40,587 nucleotides of DNA from Acidimicrobiia bacterium (GCA_026002975.1 BPGJ01000017.1:1-40587); one strand, 5' to 3'. Positions 8,832-17,364 are shown, counted from the first letter of the stretch. A program made the numbers and translations. The notes: generated by a model from the sequence alone, not told the origin.

Positions 8832-9968
8832 ATGGCTGGTCCGCTGTCGGGGATCCGGGTCGTCGAGTTGGCCGGTATCGGACCGGGGCCGTTCTGTGGG
8901 ATGGTGCTCGCCGACCACGGGGCCGAGGTGGTCGTGGTGGACCGCCCGGGAGAATCCCTCCTTCCCGCCTTGTGTCGGCGGGGAAAGAAGTCGATCGTGG
9001 TGGACCTGAAACGAGCCGAGGGAGTCGAGGTGGTGCTGGACCTGGTCGCCGGCGCCGACGTGCTCCTCGAGGGCTACCGGCCGGGGGTGGCCGAACGGCT
9101 CGGGGTGGGTCCGGACGAATGCCTGACCCGCAATCCGCGACTGGTCTACGCCCGGGTCACCGGGTGGGGCCAGGAAGGCCCCAGAGCGGCTCGGGCAGGG
9201 CACGACATCGACTACATCGCCGTCACCGGGGCGCTCCATGCCATAGGCGACGAGCAGCCGGTCCCCCCTCTCAACCTGTTGGGCGACTACGGGGGCGGCG
9301 GAATGCTGGCCGCCTTCGGCATAGCGGCCGCCCTGGTCGAGGTGATGGCCACCGGCAGGGGGCAAGTGATCGACGTCGCCATGGTGGACGGGGCTTCCCT
9401 GCTCATGCAGCCCATCTACGAGATGCTGGCCGCCGGCCTGTGGCAGGACCGGCGAGCCGCCAACCTCCTCGACGGCGGCGCCCCCTTCTACGGGGTGTAC
9501 CGCACCTCGGATGGACGGTGGCTGGCGGTGGGAGCCCTGGAGGAGCCCTTCTACCGTGAGTTCTGCCACCGACTGGGCCTCGACCCGGGAATGATCCCGG
9601 CCCGGGAGGATCCCGGCAACTGGCCCCGCCTGAGAGGGCTGTTCGCCGAACGGTTCGCCGGCAAGTCCCTGGCGGAGTGGATGGAGGTCTTCGAGGGAAG
9701 CGACGCCTGTGTCGCGCCCGTCCTGTCCCTGGGGGAGGCTCCTCAGGATCCCCACAACCTGGCCCGGGACACCTTCATGGAGGTGGGCGGCGTCCTCCAG
9801 CCGGGCCCCGCGCCCCGCTTCGGGAACCACGGACGGCCTCAGCCGGGCGCTTTTCCGCTGCCCGGTGGGGACACGCGGGAAATCCTCGCCCAGCTCGGGT
9901 ACGGGCGGGAGGCCGTTGATAGACTCGTCGGAGAGGGGGTGGTGAGGCCCGCCGAGGAGGTTCCATGA
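8832..9968 (+). CDS. Alpha-methylacyl-CoA racemase (CaiB/BaiF family III CoA-transferase fold)
   Basis: A 378-residue enzyme that epimerises 2-methylacyl-CoA thioesters, allowing (2R)-branched chains such as pristanate or sterol side chains to enter (2S)-specific beta-oxidation. It begins MAGPLSGIRVVELAGIGPGP, the standard N-terminus, and has LADHGAEVVVVDRPG. The racemase catalytic pair is visible as H124 in AGHDIDYIAVTG and D152 in NLLGDYGGGG, equivalent to His126 and Asp156 of the mycobacterial enzyme. This favours racemase over transferase. The ATG at 8832 is 8 nt after TAGTCT. Its TGA overlaps the ATG of the acyl-CoA ligase (ATGA), so it is the first gene of a five-gene beta-oxidation operon. 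Confidence 0.9.
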   Translation: MAGPLSGIRVVELAGIGPGPFCGMVLADHGAEVVVVDRPGESLLPALCRRGKKSIVVDLKRAEGVEVVLDLVAGADVLLEGYRPGVAERLGVGPDECLTRNPRLVYARVTGWGQEGPRAARAGHDIDYIAVTGALHAIGDEQPVPPLNLLGDYGGGGMLAAFGIAAALVEVMATGRGQVIDVAMVDGASLLMQPIYEMLAAGLWQDRRAANLLDGGAPFYGVYRTSDGRWLAVGALEEPFYREFCHRLGLDPGMIPAREDPGNWPRLRGLFAERFAGKSLAEWMEVFEGSDACVAPVLSLGEAPQDPHNLARDTFMEVGGVLQPGPAPRFGNHGRPQPGAFPLPGGDTREILAQLGYGREAVDRLVGEGVVRPAEEVP

Positions 9969-11812
9969 CATCCGAGACCATTCTCCGGGAACGCAGGGAG
10001 ATCGACGCGGCGATCGCCGGGACGACCCTCCTCGACCTGTTCGACCGAAACGCCTCCAACCACGGCGACCGGCCGGCCATCCACTGGCGGGAAGGCGACG
10101 AATGGAAGAGCCTCACCTGGGGTGAATACCACCGGCAGGTGGCGCAGGTGGCCGCCGGGCTGGTCGCCCTGGGGATCGAACCGGGCGACTTCGTCGCCAT
10201 CCAAGCCGGCAACCGACCCGAACACGTGATCGCCGACCTCGCCGCGGTCAGCGCCGGCGGTACTCCGGTCACCTTCTATTCGACGCTGGCCTCCGGCCAG
10301 ATCGCCTACATCGCCTCCAACTGTGAAGCCAAGGTCGCGATCCTCGAGAACCTGGAGTTCATGAAGAGGTGGGAGGAGATCCGCCAGTCTCTTCCCCACC
10401 TCCGCTACGTCGTCCTCATGGAGGGAGCCGACAACTACCCCACCGAAGACTGGGTGCTCTCATGGGACGAGCTGGCCGAGAGGGGAGAAGAGTCGGCCGG
10501 GAGCGACGAGATGCGGACCCGTCGTTCGACGATCACCCCCGAGTCGGTGGCGACGCTGATCTACACGTCCGGCACCACCGGTGTCCCCAAGGGCGTCATC
10601 ATCACCCACCGGAACGTGTTGTGGACCGCCGAGTCGGTTCGGCGGGCCTTCGAACCGCCCGAAAGTCCTCGCTTCGTCTCCTACCTGCCGCTGGCCCACA
10701 TCGCCGAGCGGAGCGCGACCCACTACTCGGGGATCTACCTGGCGGGTGAGGTCTGGTACTGCCCCGACCTGACCCAGGTCCTCGACTACGTCCAGGCCGC
10801 CCGGCCCCAGATCTTCTTCGGGGTACCGCGGGTGTGGGAGAAGTTCCACAGTCGTCTCCTGGCCCGCTTCGACGAGAACGAGAAGCGGGACCTGATCTAC
10901 AAGGCGTTGGGTGCGGCGATCGAACGGGTCGAGGCGGAGCAGGCCGGCCGCCGGGTGGGTTTCGTCGACCGAGCCAAGGGGGCCCTGTTCGACCGTCTCG
11001 TCTTCTCAAAGGTGCGGAGCCAGCTCGGCATGGACCAGGTGCAGCTCGCCATCACCGCGGCGGCCCCGATCAACCCGGACCTGATCGTGTTCTTCAACGC
11101 CATCGGCATCCCCTTGCTCGAGTTGTACGGGATGAGCGAGAACACCGGGCCGGCGGTGTCCAACCGTCCCGACGACAACCGGATCGGAACGGTGGGCAAG
11201 CCCCTCCCGGGTGTCGAGCTCAGGCTGGAGGAAGACGGAGAGATCCTCCTCCGGGGCGGGCTGGTAGTGCCCGGCTACTACAAGCTGCCGGAGGAGACCG
11301 CCGAGACCTTCGACGCAGACGGGTGGCTCCACACCGGGGACATCGGAGCCCTGGATGAGGACGGATACCTCAAGATCGTGGGACGCAAGAAGGAGATCAT
11401 CATCACCGCGGCCGGCAAGAACGTGGCTCCCACGGTGGTGGAGACCCTGATCAAGGACCATCCTCTGATCAGCCAGGTGTGTGTCATCGGAGACGGCCGC
11501 AAGTACCTGACCGCGGTCATCGCCCTGGACCCCGAAGAGGCGCCGATGTGGGCGGCGGCACACGGGGTGCCTTTCGAGGATCTGGAGAGTTTCAGCACCC
11601 GTCCCGAGGTGGTGGCCGCCGTTCAGGAGGCGGTGGACAGGGCCAACCAGGCGGTGTCCCGGGTGGAGCAGGTGAAGAAGTTCTACATCGCTCCCGACGC
11701 CTGGACCCCCGAGTCGGGCGAGGTCACACCCTCCCTCAAGCTCAAGCGGCGGGTCGTCCTCGAACGGTACGCAGACCAGATCGAGGCCATGTACGCCGAA
11801 ACCGCCGACTAG
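9965..11812 (+). CDS. Long-chain acyl-CoA synthetase (FadD15-like)
   Basis: A 615-residue AMP-forming ligase that activates long-chain or complex fatty acids to CoA esters. The P-loop YTSGTTGVPKG begins at residue 200 and is followed by SYLPLAHIAERS, typical of long-chain enzymes. Further motifs are FGVPRVWEKFHSRL, ELYGMSENTG, the A8 region GWLHTGDIGALDEDGYLKIV and KKEIIITAAGKNVAP, with C-terminal TPSLKLKRR carrying the catalytic lysine. The length and the large insertion between P-loop and ELYGMSE match the LACS/FadD15 branch. The start ATG overlaps the racemase stop and is preceded by GAGGAGG. It supplies the acyl-CoA used by the next three genes. Chain length is not readable. Confidence 0.92.
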   Translation: MTSETILRERREIDAAIAGTTLLDLFDRNASNHGDRPAIHWREGDEWKSLTWGEYHRQVAQVAAGLVALGIEPGDFVAIQAGNRPEHVIADLAAVSAGGTPVTFYSTLASGQIAYIASNCEAKVAILENLEFMKRWEEIRQSLPHLRYVVLMEGADNYPTEDWVLSWDELAERGEESAGSDEMRTRRSTITPESVATLIYTSGTTGVPKGVIITHRNVLWTAESVRRAFEPPESPRFVSYLPLAHIAERSATHYSGIYLAGEVWYCPDLTQVLDYVQAARPQIFFGVPRVWEKFHSRLLARFDENEKRDLIYKALGAAIERVEAEQAGRRVGFVDRAKGALFDRLVFSKVRSQLGMDQVQLAITAAAPINPDLIVFFNAIGIPLLELYGMSENTGPAVSNRPDDNRIGTVGKPLPGVELRLEEDGEILLRGGLVVPGYYKLPEETAETFDADGWLHTGDIGALDEDGYLKIVGRKKEIIITAAGKNVAPTVVETLIKDHPLISQVCVIGDGRKYLTAVIALDPEEAPMWAAAHGVPFEDLESFSTRPEVVAAVQEAVDRANQAVSRVEQVKKFYIAPDAWTPESGEVTPSLKLKRRVVLERYADQIEAMYAETAD

Positions 11813-11853
11813 CCTGCCTGTTTTTGAGTGAGCGGTCAGAAAGGAGGCGGAGG

Positions 11854-12765
11854 GTGAGCATCACCTTCGACGGGAGGGTGGCCATCGTCACGGGAGCCGG
11901 CGGCGGCCTGGGTAGGGCATACGCCCTCGAACTGGCCAGGCGGGGTGCCCGGGTGGTGGTCAACGACCTCGGATCGGCGGTGGACGGTTCAGGGGCTTCA
12001 CGGCAGGCCGCCGACATGGTGGTGGAAGAGATCCTGGAGGCCGGGGGAGAAGCGGTGGCCAACTACGACTCGGTGGCCACCCCGGAAGGCGGCGAGGCCA
12101 TCTGCCAGACCGCCTTGGACGCCTTCGGCACCATCGACGTGGTCGTCAACAACGCGGGGATCCTGAGGGACCGAAGCTTCGCCAACCTGACGCTCGACGA
12201 GCTCGACGCGGTGTTGGACGTGCATCTCAGGGGCGCCTTCCACGTGTCGATGCCCGCCTACCGGGTGATGAAGGAGAAGGGATACGGGCGGTTCGTCCAC
12301 GCCGCTTCCAACGCCGGGATACTCGGCAACTTCGGGCAGGCCAACTACGGAGCGGCCAAGATGGGGCTGGTCGGACTGTCGAACGTGCTGGCGATCGAAG
12401 GAGCCAAGTACGGGATCCGATCCAACGTGATCGCCCCCGTCGCCCGTACCAGGATGACCGACGAGCTGCTGGGCCCCTTCGCCGAGTACCTCGACCCCGC
12501 CCAGGTGGTCCCCATGGTGGTGTACCTCTGTTCCGAGGCGTGCGAGGTCACCCACGAGGTGTTCTCGGCGGGAGGCGGCGCCTACGCCCGTTTCTTCATC
12601 GGACGGACCGAAGGTTGGTTCGCCGGACCGAAGGCGGTACCGACGGTGGAAGAACTGGCCGAACATCTGGACGAGATCCGGGACACCTCCCGGTTCGACA
12701 TCCTCGGCTCCGCCACCGAGGAGCTTCAGAAACTCGGAGCCCTACTCGCCGGGGAGGGCGGCTGA
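11854..12765 (+). CDS. MFE-2-type (3R)-hydroxyacyl-CoA dehydrogenase (SDR)
   Basis: A 303-residue SDR resembling the dehydrogenase half of peroxisomal multifunctional enzyme type 2 (HSD17B4). It has VTGAGGGLGRAYALELARRG, then VVNDLG, VNNAGILRDRSFANL, and the catalytic Ser, Tyr and Lys in SNAGILGNFGQANYGAAKMG. The C-terminal extension (EELAEHLDEIRDTSRF) is typical of the MFE-2 branch and absent from FabG. It should oxidise 3-hydroxyacyl-CoA to 3-ketoacyl-CoA with NAD. The start is GTG 11854, supported by AAGGAGG at 11841-11847. Its stop overlaps the next ATG by one base (TGATG), coupling it to the hydratase, which in eukaryotes is fused to it. Confidence 0.9.
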   Translation: MSITFDGRVAIVTGAGGGLGRAYALELARRGARVVVNDLGSAVDGSGASRQAADMVVEEILEAGGEAVANYDSVATPEGGEAICQTALDAFGTIDVVVNNAGILRDRSFANLTLDELDAVLDVHLRGAFHVSMPAYRVMKEKGYGRFVHAASNAGILGNFGQANYGAAKMGLVGLSNVLAIEGAKYGIRSNVIAPVARTRMTDELLGPFAEYLDPAQVVPMVVYLCSEACEVTHEVFSAGGGAYARFFIGRTEGWFAGPKAVPTVEELAEHLDEIRDTSRFDILGSATEELQKLGALLAGEGG

Positions 12766-13616
12766 TGCCCATCGATCCGGACAAGGCGGTGGGTGCGTCC
12801 CTCCCGGAAACGACCTTCGAGTGGGACGAAGACCGGGTGATCCTCTACCACCTGGGTCTCGGGGCAGGTAACCCTCCCACCGACCCCGGCGAGCTGGCCT
12901 ACACCTACGAGGCCGAACTGAAGGTGCTCCCCACCTTCGCCACCATCCCCGCGTTCGGGTCCCTGCTGGGCATCACCGCGGTGGAGGGCATCTCCTTCAA
13001 CCCGGCGCTGCTACTCCACGGTGAACACGAGGTGGAGATCCACCGGCCCATACCGGTGAGAGCCACCGTCACCAACCGGGCCCGTGTGGCGGCCGTCTAC
13101 GACAAGCGGAAGGCGGCGGTGGTGGTGGTGCAGGCAGAGACCTACGACCAGTCGGGCCAGCTCCTGTTCACCAACCGGGCTTCCCTCTACCTCCGTGGCG
13201 AGGGAGGGTTCGGAGGGGATCCCGGTCCGGGACGCACCGACCACATGCCGGACCGTGAACCGGACCTGACCGTGGAGTCCCCCACCCTTCCCCAGCAGGC
13301 CCTCCTCTATCGCCTGTCGGGCGACAAGAATCCGCTCCACGCCGACCCGGGGTTCGCCGCGGCGGCGGGCTTCGAGCGTCCCATCCTCCACGGCTTGTGC
13401 ACCTACGGCATCGTGTGCAAGGCCCTCGTCGATCACGGCCTCGGTGGTGACGTGGCGTCGGTCACCGCCTACCGGGCCCGGTTCGCCGGGATCGTGTTCC
13501 CCGGCGAGACGATCGTCACCCGGGCCTGGGAGGAGGACGGACGGTGGCTGGTGGAGGCCACCACCGCCGAGAGGGGCAAGACGGTGCTCGGCAACGGCTC
13601 GCTCAGGAGGGAGTGA
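12765..13616 (+). CDS. MaoC-family enoyl-CoA hydratase 2
   Basis: A 283-residue double-hotdog protein that hydrates trans-2-enoyl-CoA to (3R)-hydroxyacyl-CoA. The N-terminal hotdog carries VILYHLGLGAG and LPTFATIPAFGSLLG. The C-terminal hotdog has the hydratase-2 signature YRLSGDKNPLHADPGFAAAA with the catalytic Asp and His, then RPILHGLCTYG. The length equals the hydratase half of MFE-2 and of the bacterial ChsH/Hsd4-type hydratases. It starts at the ATG overlapping the SDR stop and ends just before the acyl-CoA dehydrogenase, with AGGAGGG of its own tail serving as the next ribosome binding site. With the preceding SDR it forms a split MFE-2. Confidence 0.92.
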   Translation: MPIDPDKAVGASLPETTFEWDEDRVILYHLGLGAGNPPTDPGELAYTYEAELKVLPTFATIPAFGSLLGITAVEGISFNPALLLHGEHEVEIHRPIPVRATVTNRARVAAVYDKRKAAVVVVQAETYDQSGQLLFTNRASLYLRGEGGFGGDPGPGRTDHMPDREPDLTVESPTLPQQALLYRLSGDKNPLHADPGFAAAAGFERPILHGLCTYGIVCKALVDHGLGGDVASVTAYRARFAGIVFPGETIVTRAWEEDGRWLVEATTAERGKTVLGNGSLRRE

Positions 13617-13617
13617 A

Positions 13618-14808
13618 GTGGAACAGTTACCCGAGCAGGTGAGAGATCGCATCACCCAGCTACTCGAAGAACACCCACCGGATCTGGTCTCCGACGTCGA
13701 GTTCTGGGGGGCCCAGTTCGACCTGGGTCTGGCATGGGTGCACTTCCCAGAGGGGAAGGGCGGCCTGGGTCTGGAACCCGGACTACAGGCCGAGATCGAT
13801 CGGGTGCTCGAGGAAGCCGGTGCGCCCAGCGACAACCGGATCCGCAACATCCTCGGCTGGGGGATGGGCGCCCCCGTCTTGATAGCTCACGGCACCCCCG
13901 AACAGCAGGACCGGTGGCTTCGGAAGATCTTCACCTGCGAGGAGATCTGGTGTCAGCTGTTCAGTGAGCCGGACGCGGGATCCGACGTGGCGGCTCTCGC
14001 CACCCGGGCGGTGCGGGACGGCGACGAATGGGTGGTGAACGGCCAGAAGGTGTGGACCACCTTGGCGCACGAAGCCAAATGGGGGATGCTCATAGCCAGG
14101 ACCGATCCCGACGTCCCCAAACACAAGGGCATCACCTACTTCATCATCGACATGCGTCAGCCCGGAGTCGAGGTGAAGCCCCTCCGTCAGATCACCGGCG
14201 AGGCCGAGTTCAACGAGGTCTACTTCAACGACGCTCGGGTTCCCGACTCCAACCGGATCGGCGCAGTGGGAGACGGGTGGCGAGTCGCGATCGCCACTTT
14301 GATGAACGAGCGGGTCGCGATCGGGACCGGCACGGTGGGCCCGAGGGGCAGCGGCGCGATAGAGGCGGCGGTGGAGGCGTGGAAGGCGAAGGAGCGGAAC
14401 GACCCGGCCGTACGGGACGAGCTGATGTCTCTCTGGGTGGAGGCGGAGGTGCTGCGGCTCACCAACCTGCGGGCTCGGGAACTCGCCCGAGCCGGTACTC
14501 CGGGCCCCGAGGGATCCACCGCCAAGATCCACTGGGCCGAGCTCAACAAGCGGATATACAGCTTTGCGGTGAACCTCCTGGGAGGGGAGGGGATGCTGTA
14601 TCCGGAGGGTTACGAGTTCCGGGTTCCGGACCGGGCCGGTCTGGGCCGGCGGTCCACCCAGATGAGCTTCCTCCGCTCCCGGGCCAATTCGATCGAAGGC
14701 GGCACCACCGAGATCCTCAAGAACGTGCTCGGCGAGAGGGTCCTGGGCCTGCCGGGGGAGCCCAGGGTGGACAAGGACCTCCCGTGGAGGGAGATCCCCA
14801 GAGGTTGA
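13618..14808 (+). CDS. Acyl-CoA dehydrogenase
   Basis: A 396-residue FAD enzyme that introduces the trans-2 double bond in acyl-CoA. Signatures are WCQLFSEPDAGSDVAAL (ACADS_1 region), VVNGQKVWTTLAHEAKWGML, and the C-terminal SRANSIEGGTTEILKNVLGE. The usual catalytic glutamate position lies in the last helices; I could not assign it with certainty. The start is GTG 13618, one base after the hydratase TGA, with AGGAGGG at 13606-13612. It closes the operon racemase - ligase - dehydrogenase - hydratase - acyl-CoA dehydrogenase. No thiolase is present, so the last beta-oxidation step must be encoded elsewhere. The sequence most resembles the FadE family of actinobacteria that act on branched or sterol-derived acyl-CoAs; the substrate is inferred. 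Confidence 0.92.
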   Translation: MEQLPEQVRDRITQLLEEHPPDLVSDVEFWGAQFDLGLAWVHFPEGKGGLGLEPGLQAEIDRVLEEAGAPSDNRIRNILGWGMGAPVLIAHGTPEQQDRWLRKIFTCEEIWCQLFSEPDAGSDVAALATRAVRDGDEWVVNGQKVWTTLAHEAKWGMLIARTDPDVPKHKGITYFIIDMRQPGVEVKPLRQITGEAEFNEVYFNDARVPDSNRIGAVGDGWRVAIATLMNERVAIGTGTVGPRGSGAIEAAVEAWKAKERNDPAVRDELMSLWVEAEVLRLTNLRARELARAGTPGPEGSTAKIHWAELNKRIYSFAVNLLGGEGMLYPEGYEFRVPDRAGLGRRSTQMSFLRSRANSIEGGTTEILKNVLGERVLGLPGEPRVDKDLPWREIPRG

Positions 14809-14813
14809 TGCCG

Positions 14814-14819
14814 TAGCCT
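14814..14819 (+). promoter_or_regulatory. Putative -10 box (TAGCCT) before the TTG start at 14829
   Basis: TAGCCT ends 9 nt before TTG 14829, the same box and spacing as at 6782-6787. No Shine-Dalgarno sequence is visible. Confidence 0.35.
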
Positions 14820-14828
14820 GTACCTCCG

Positions 14829-15773
14829 TTGGCCCGGATCGTCGTCACCCGTCGTCTGCCTGCAGGGGTGCAACCGCCCGTGGGTTCCTGGGTATGGGAG
14901 GGGGAAGGCCCGATCCCGCATGGTGTCCTCCTCGAACAGGTGGCGGAGGCGGAGGGTCTCCTCTGCATGCTGACCGACACGATCGACGAGGAGCTGTTGG
15001 ACGCCGCGCCTCGCCTGCGGGTCGTGTCGCAGATGGCGGTGGGGCTGGACAACGTCGACGTCGAAGCTTGCCGCCGACGAGGCGTGGCGGTCGGGCACAC
15101 CCCCGATGTCCTCACCGAGACCACCGCCGACACCGCCTTCGCCCTGTTGGCGGCGGTGGTGAGGAGGATCCCCGAGGGACGGGACCTCGTCCGGTCGGGT
15201 GGTTGGGGCGAGTGGGACCCGGAGCTGCTGTTGGGAGGCGACCTGTGGGGCACGACCCTGGGGATCGTCGGGGCGGGCAGGATCGGGTCGGCGGTGGCTC
15301 GACGGGCGGCCGGCTTCGGCATGCACCTGCTCTACACCGGTCGGCGCCGGAAGCCGCATCTGGAGGCCGAACTGGGCATCGCCTACCGTGACCTGCCCGG
15401 GCTCCTCTCCGAATCGGACCACGTCGTGTTGAGTCTTCCCCTGGATGACGACACCTACCACCTGATCGACGCCGAAGCGTTGTCCCGGATGAAAGAGGGA
15501 TCGACCCTGGTCAACGTCGCCCGGGGTGGACTGGTCGACCACGACGCCCTGGTGGAGGCCCTGCGGCGAGGTCGTCCCGCCCGGGCCGCCCTCGACGTGA
15601 CCGAGCCCGAACCGATCCCCCCCGACCATCCGCTGGTCGGGATGCCCAACTGTCTGATCGTTCCCCACATCGGCTCTGCCTCGGTCCGGACCCGGCGGGC
15701 GATGGCCGAACTGGCGGTCGCCAACCTGGTCGCGGGCCTCGAAGGCCGACCTCTCCCCGCAGCGGCGACCTGA
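14829..15773 (+). CDS. D-isomer-specific 2-hydroxyacid dehydrogenase (glyoxylate/hydroxypyruvate reductase-like)
   Basis: A 314-residue NAD(P)H-dependent reductase of 2-oxoacids. The Rossmann motif is LGIVGAGRIGSAVARR. Catalytic residues are the Arg of NVARGGLVDH, the Glu of DVTEPEPIPP and the His of PHIGSASVRTRR. MAVGLDNVDVEACRRRGV and DVLTETTADTAFAL are characteristic of the GyaR/GhrB branch. The only start that keeps the N-terminal strand (ARIVVTRRLPAG) is TTG 14829; a TAGCCT box 9 nt upstream makes a leaderless or near-leaderless mRNA possible, although TTG is unusual for that. It could reduce glyoxylate, hydroxypyruvate or other 2-oxoacids. It is separate from the beta-oxidation operon upstream. 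Confidence 0.9.
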   Translation: MARIVVTRRLPAGVQPPVGSWVWEGEGPIPHGVLLEQVAEAEGLLCMLTDTIDEELLDAAPRLRVVSQMAVGLDNVDVEACRRRGVAVGHTPDVLTETTADTAFALLAAVVRRIPEGRDLVRSGGWGEWDPELLLGGDLWGTTLGIVGAGRIGSAVARRAAGFGMHLLYTGRRRKPHLEAELGIAYRDLPGLLSESDHVVLSLPLDDDTYHLIDAEALSRMKEGSTLVNVARGGLVDHDALVEALRRGRPARAALDVTEPEPIPPDHPLVGMPNCLIVPHIGSASVRTRRAMAELAVANLVAGLEGRPLPAAAT

Positions 15774-15795
15774 CCCCTCGTAGAGGCCCGAGAGT

Positions 15796-15822
15796 CCCGC
15801 CGGCGCTATATTCGGCGGCGGG
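15796..15822 (+). promoter_or_regulatory. pckA promoter with flanking inverted repeat
   Basis: TATATT at 15807-15812 is the best -10 box in the region and ends 10 nt before the ATG. It is flanked by CCCGCCG (15796-15802) and CGGCGGG (15816-15822), exact reverse complements that could be an operator covering the promoter. In such GC-rich DNA the repeat may be chance. Confidence 0.35.
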
Positions 15823-17364
15823 ATGTCGCTTCCGGTGCCCGTCCGCGGGGTGGTCGCCAACCCCGATCACGAGTGGCTGAGGGCGCACGCGCTGGCGGTG
15901 ATGCCCCGAATCGTGGAGACCGAGTTCGGCAACCTCAACTACACGTCCCGGATCACCGCCCGCCTCAAGAACTCGACTTTCTTCGTCACCGACCGGGACA
16001 TCAGACAGAACCGGATCTCCCCCCAGGAGGCGAGGGAGTGGGCCGCCCGGCAAGACGAGTACCTGGCCCAGAGGGACGTGATAGTCGTCGAGGGCTACAT
16101 CGGGCCAGACCCCGAGTTCCGGACGGGGTGCCGCCTGATCATCGAGTCGATCCAACCCAACATCGCCGGGATGCAGTCCCAGCTGTACTTCCCCAGGGAC
16201 GAGGTGTGGCACCCCGACTTGACCGTGATCTACACCCCCGGGCTGCCGGCCCCCGGCAAGGGGGACGACTGTCTGATCATGGTCGACCTCGAACAGGGCA
16301 TCACCCGGGTGCTGGGCTCCGACTACTTCGGCGAGTCCAAGATGGGCGGCCTGCGAATGTGGGGGAAACTCGTCTACGACAAAGGCGGGTTGGCCTTGCA
16401 CGCGGGCCTCAAGACCTTCCCCGCCGAGAACACCCCCGACCGCACCGAACATTCGATGCTGATCATCGGCCTCTCCGGCACCGGCAAGACCACCACCACC
16501 TTCCGCCGGCAACTCGGGTCGCTTCCCGTGCAGGACGACTTCGTGGCCCTGATGCCGGGCGGAGTGGTCTACACCACCGAGAACGGGTGTTTCGCCAAGA
16601 CCTACGGCCTCGACCCGAACGACGAACCCACCATCTACGCCGGTACCACCCACCCACGGGCGTGGTTGGAGAACGTCGCCGTCTCCGAGGACGGGAAGGT
16701 CGACTTCTTCGACACGTCCTACACCGCCAACGGTCGGTCGACCTTCCCGTTGGGCCTGATCGAACACCGCTCTCCCCGCGACGTCCCCCCGGTCCGGCAC
16801 CTCCTCATGCTGAACCGCTCCGACCACATCATCCCGGCGGTGGCGAAACTGCGACCCCGGCAGGTGGCGGCCTACTTCATGTTGGGAGAGACCAAGGGCA
16901 CCTCGGCGGGTGGGGCCGCCGAGGCGGGCAAGAGCCTGCGGGTTCCGGGAACCAACCCGTTCTTCTTCGACGACGACGCCTATCAGGGGAACCGGCTGCT
17001 CGAGCTCCTCTCGACCATCGACGACCTCGGTGTGTACGTGCTCAACACCGGGCGGGTGGGCGGCGACGAGAGCGACCCCCGATCCAAGAACGTGTCCATC
17101 CCGACCAGCTCGGCCATCGTCGAGGCCATCGTGTCCGACCGGATCGTCTGGGAGGAGGACCCCGACTTCGGTTACCTGGTAGCCACCGAAGTCCCGGGAG
17201 TAGACGATCCGGAGCTGCTCCGTCCCCGCCTCCTGTACGAACGCCAGGGCCGCGGCCTCGAATATCGGGACTGGGTGGAGCGCCTGAACCGGGAGAGGGA
17301 GGCGTATCTGCGCTCCTTCGATCGGCTCGATCCGGAGGTCGTCGAGGGGCTCCGTCCCGCCTAG
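15823..17364 (+). CDS. pckA: Divergent ATP-type phosphoenolpyruvate carboxykinase
   Basis: A 513-residue protein of the ATP-dependent PEPCK family, which interconverts oxaloacetate and PEP in gluconeogenesis. The kinase-1a loop is GLSGTGKTT at residues 216-224. A DD pair in PVQDDFVAL (D238, D239) matches the metal-binding kinase-2 aspartates, and NGCFAKTYGL and EPTIYAG match the GGCYAK...EPEIY block. FGESKMGGLRMWGKL aligns with the YAGEMKKG segment and LALHAG with the metal-binding histidine region. The usual GRSPKDKF substrate loop is replaced by SRITARLKNSTFFV, and the C-terminal half is unusual (MLGETKGTSAGGAAEAGKSL). Length is close to typical. The gene follows fat-oxidation genes, fitting growth on lipids. 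Its TAG stop shares CTAG with the stop of thiN. Function is likely but not certain because of the substituted loop. Confidence 0.8.
   Translation: MSLPVPVRGVVANPDHEWLRAHALAVMPRIVETEFGNLNYTSRITARLKNSTFFVTDRDIRQNRISPQEAREWAARQDEYLAQRDVIVVEGYIGPDPEFRTGCRLIIESIQPNIAGMQSQLYFPRDEVWHPDLTVIYTPGLPAPGKGDDCLIMVDLEQGITRVLGSDYFGESKMGGLRMWGKLVYDKGGLALHAGLKTFPAENTPDRTEHSMLIIGLSGTGKTTTTFRRQLGSLPVQDDFVALMPGGVVYTTENGCFAKTYGLDPNDEPTIYAGTTHPRAWLENVAVSEDGKVDFFDTSYTANGRSTFPLGLIEHRSPRDVPPVRHLLMLNRSDHIIPAVAKLRPRQVAAYFMLGETKGTSAGGAAEAGKSLRVPGTNPFFFDDDAYQGNRLLELLSTIDDLGVYVLNTGRVGGDESDPRSKNVSIPTSSAIVEAIVSDRIVWEEDPDFGYLVATEVPGVDDPELLRPRLLYERQGRGLEYRDWVERLNREREAYLRSFDRLDPEVVEGLRPA

Noticed and set aside
8797..8833. Upstream ATG at 8833 as the esterase start
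   Set aside because: It would add 12 residues with no family match and overlap the divergent racemase start, whereas ATG 8797 fits the symmetrical promoter.
11825..11839. TGAGTGAGCGGTCA before the MFE-2-type dehydrogenase as a TetR-family operator
   Set aside because: Only the outer TGA...TCA is symmetrical, and the site lies inside an operon between the ligase stop and the ribosome binding site. It is too weak to call.
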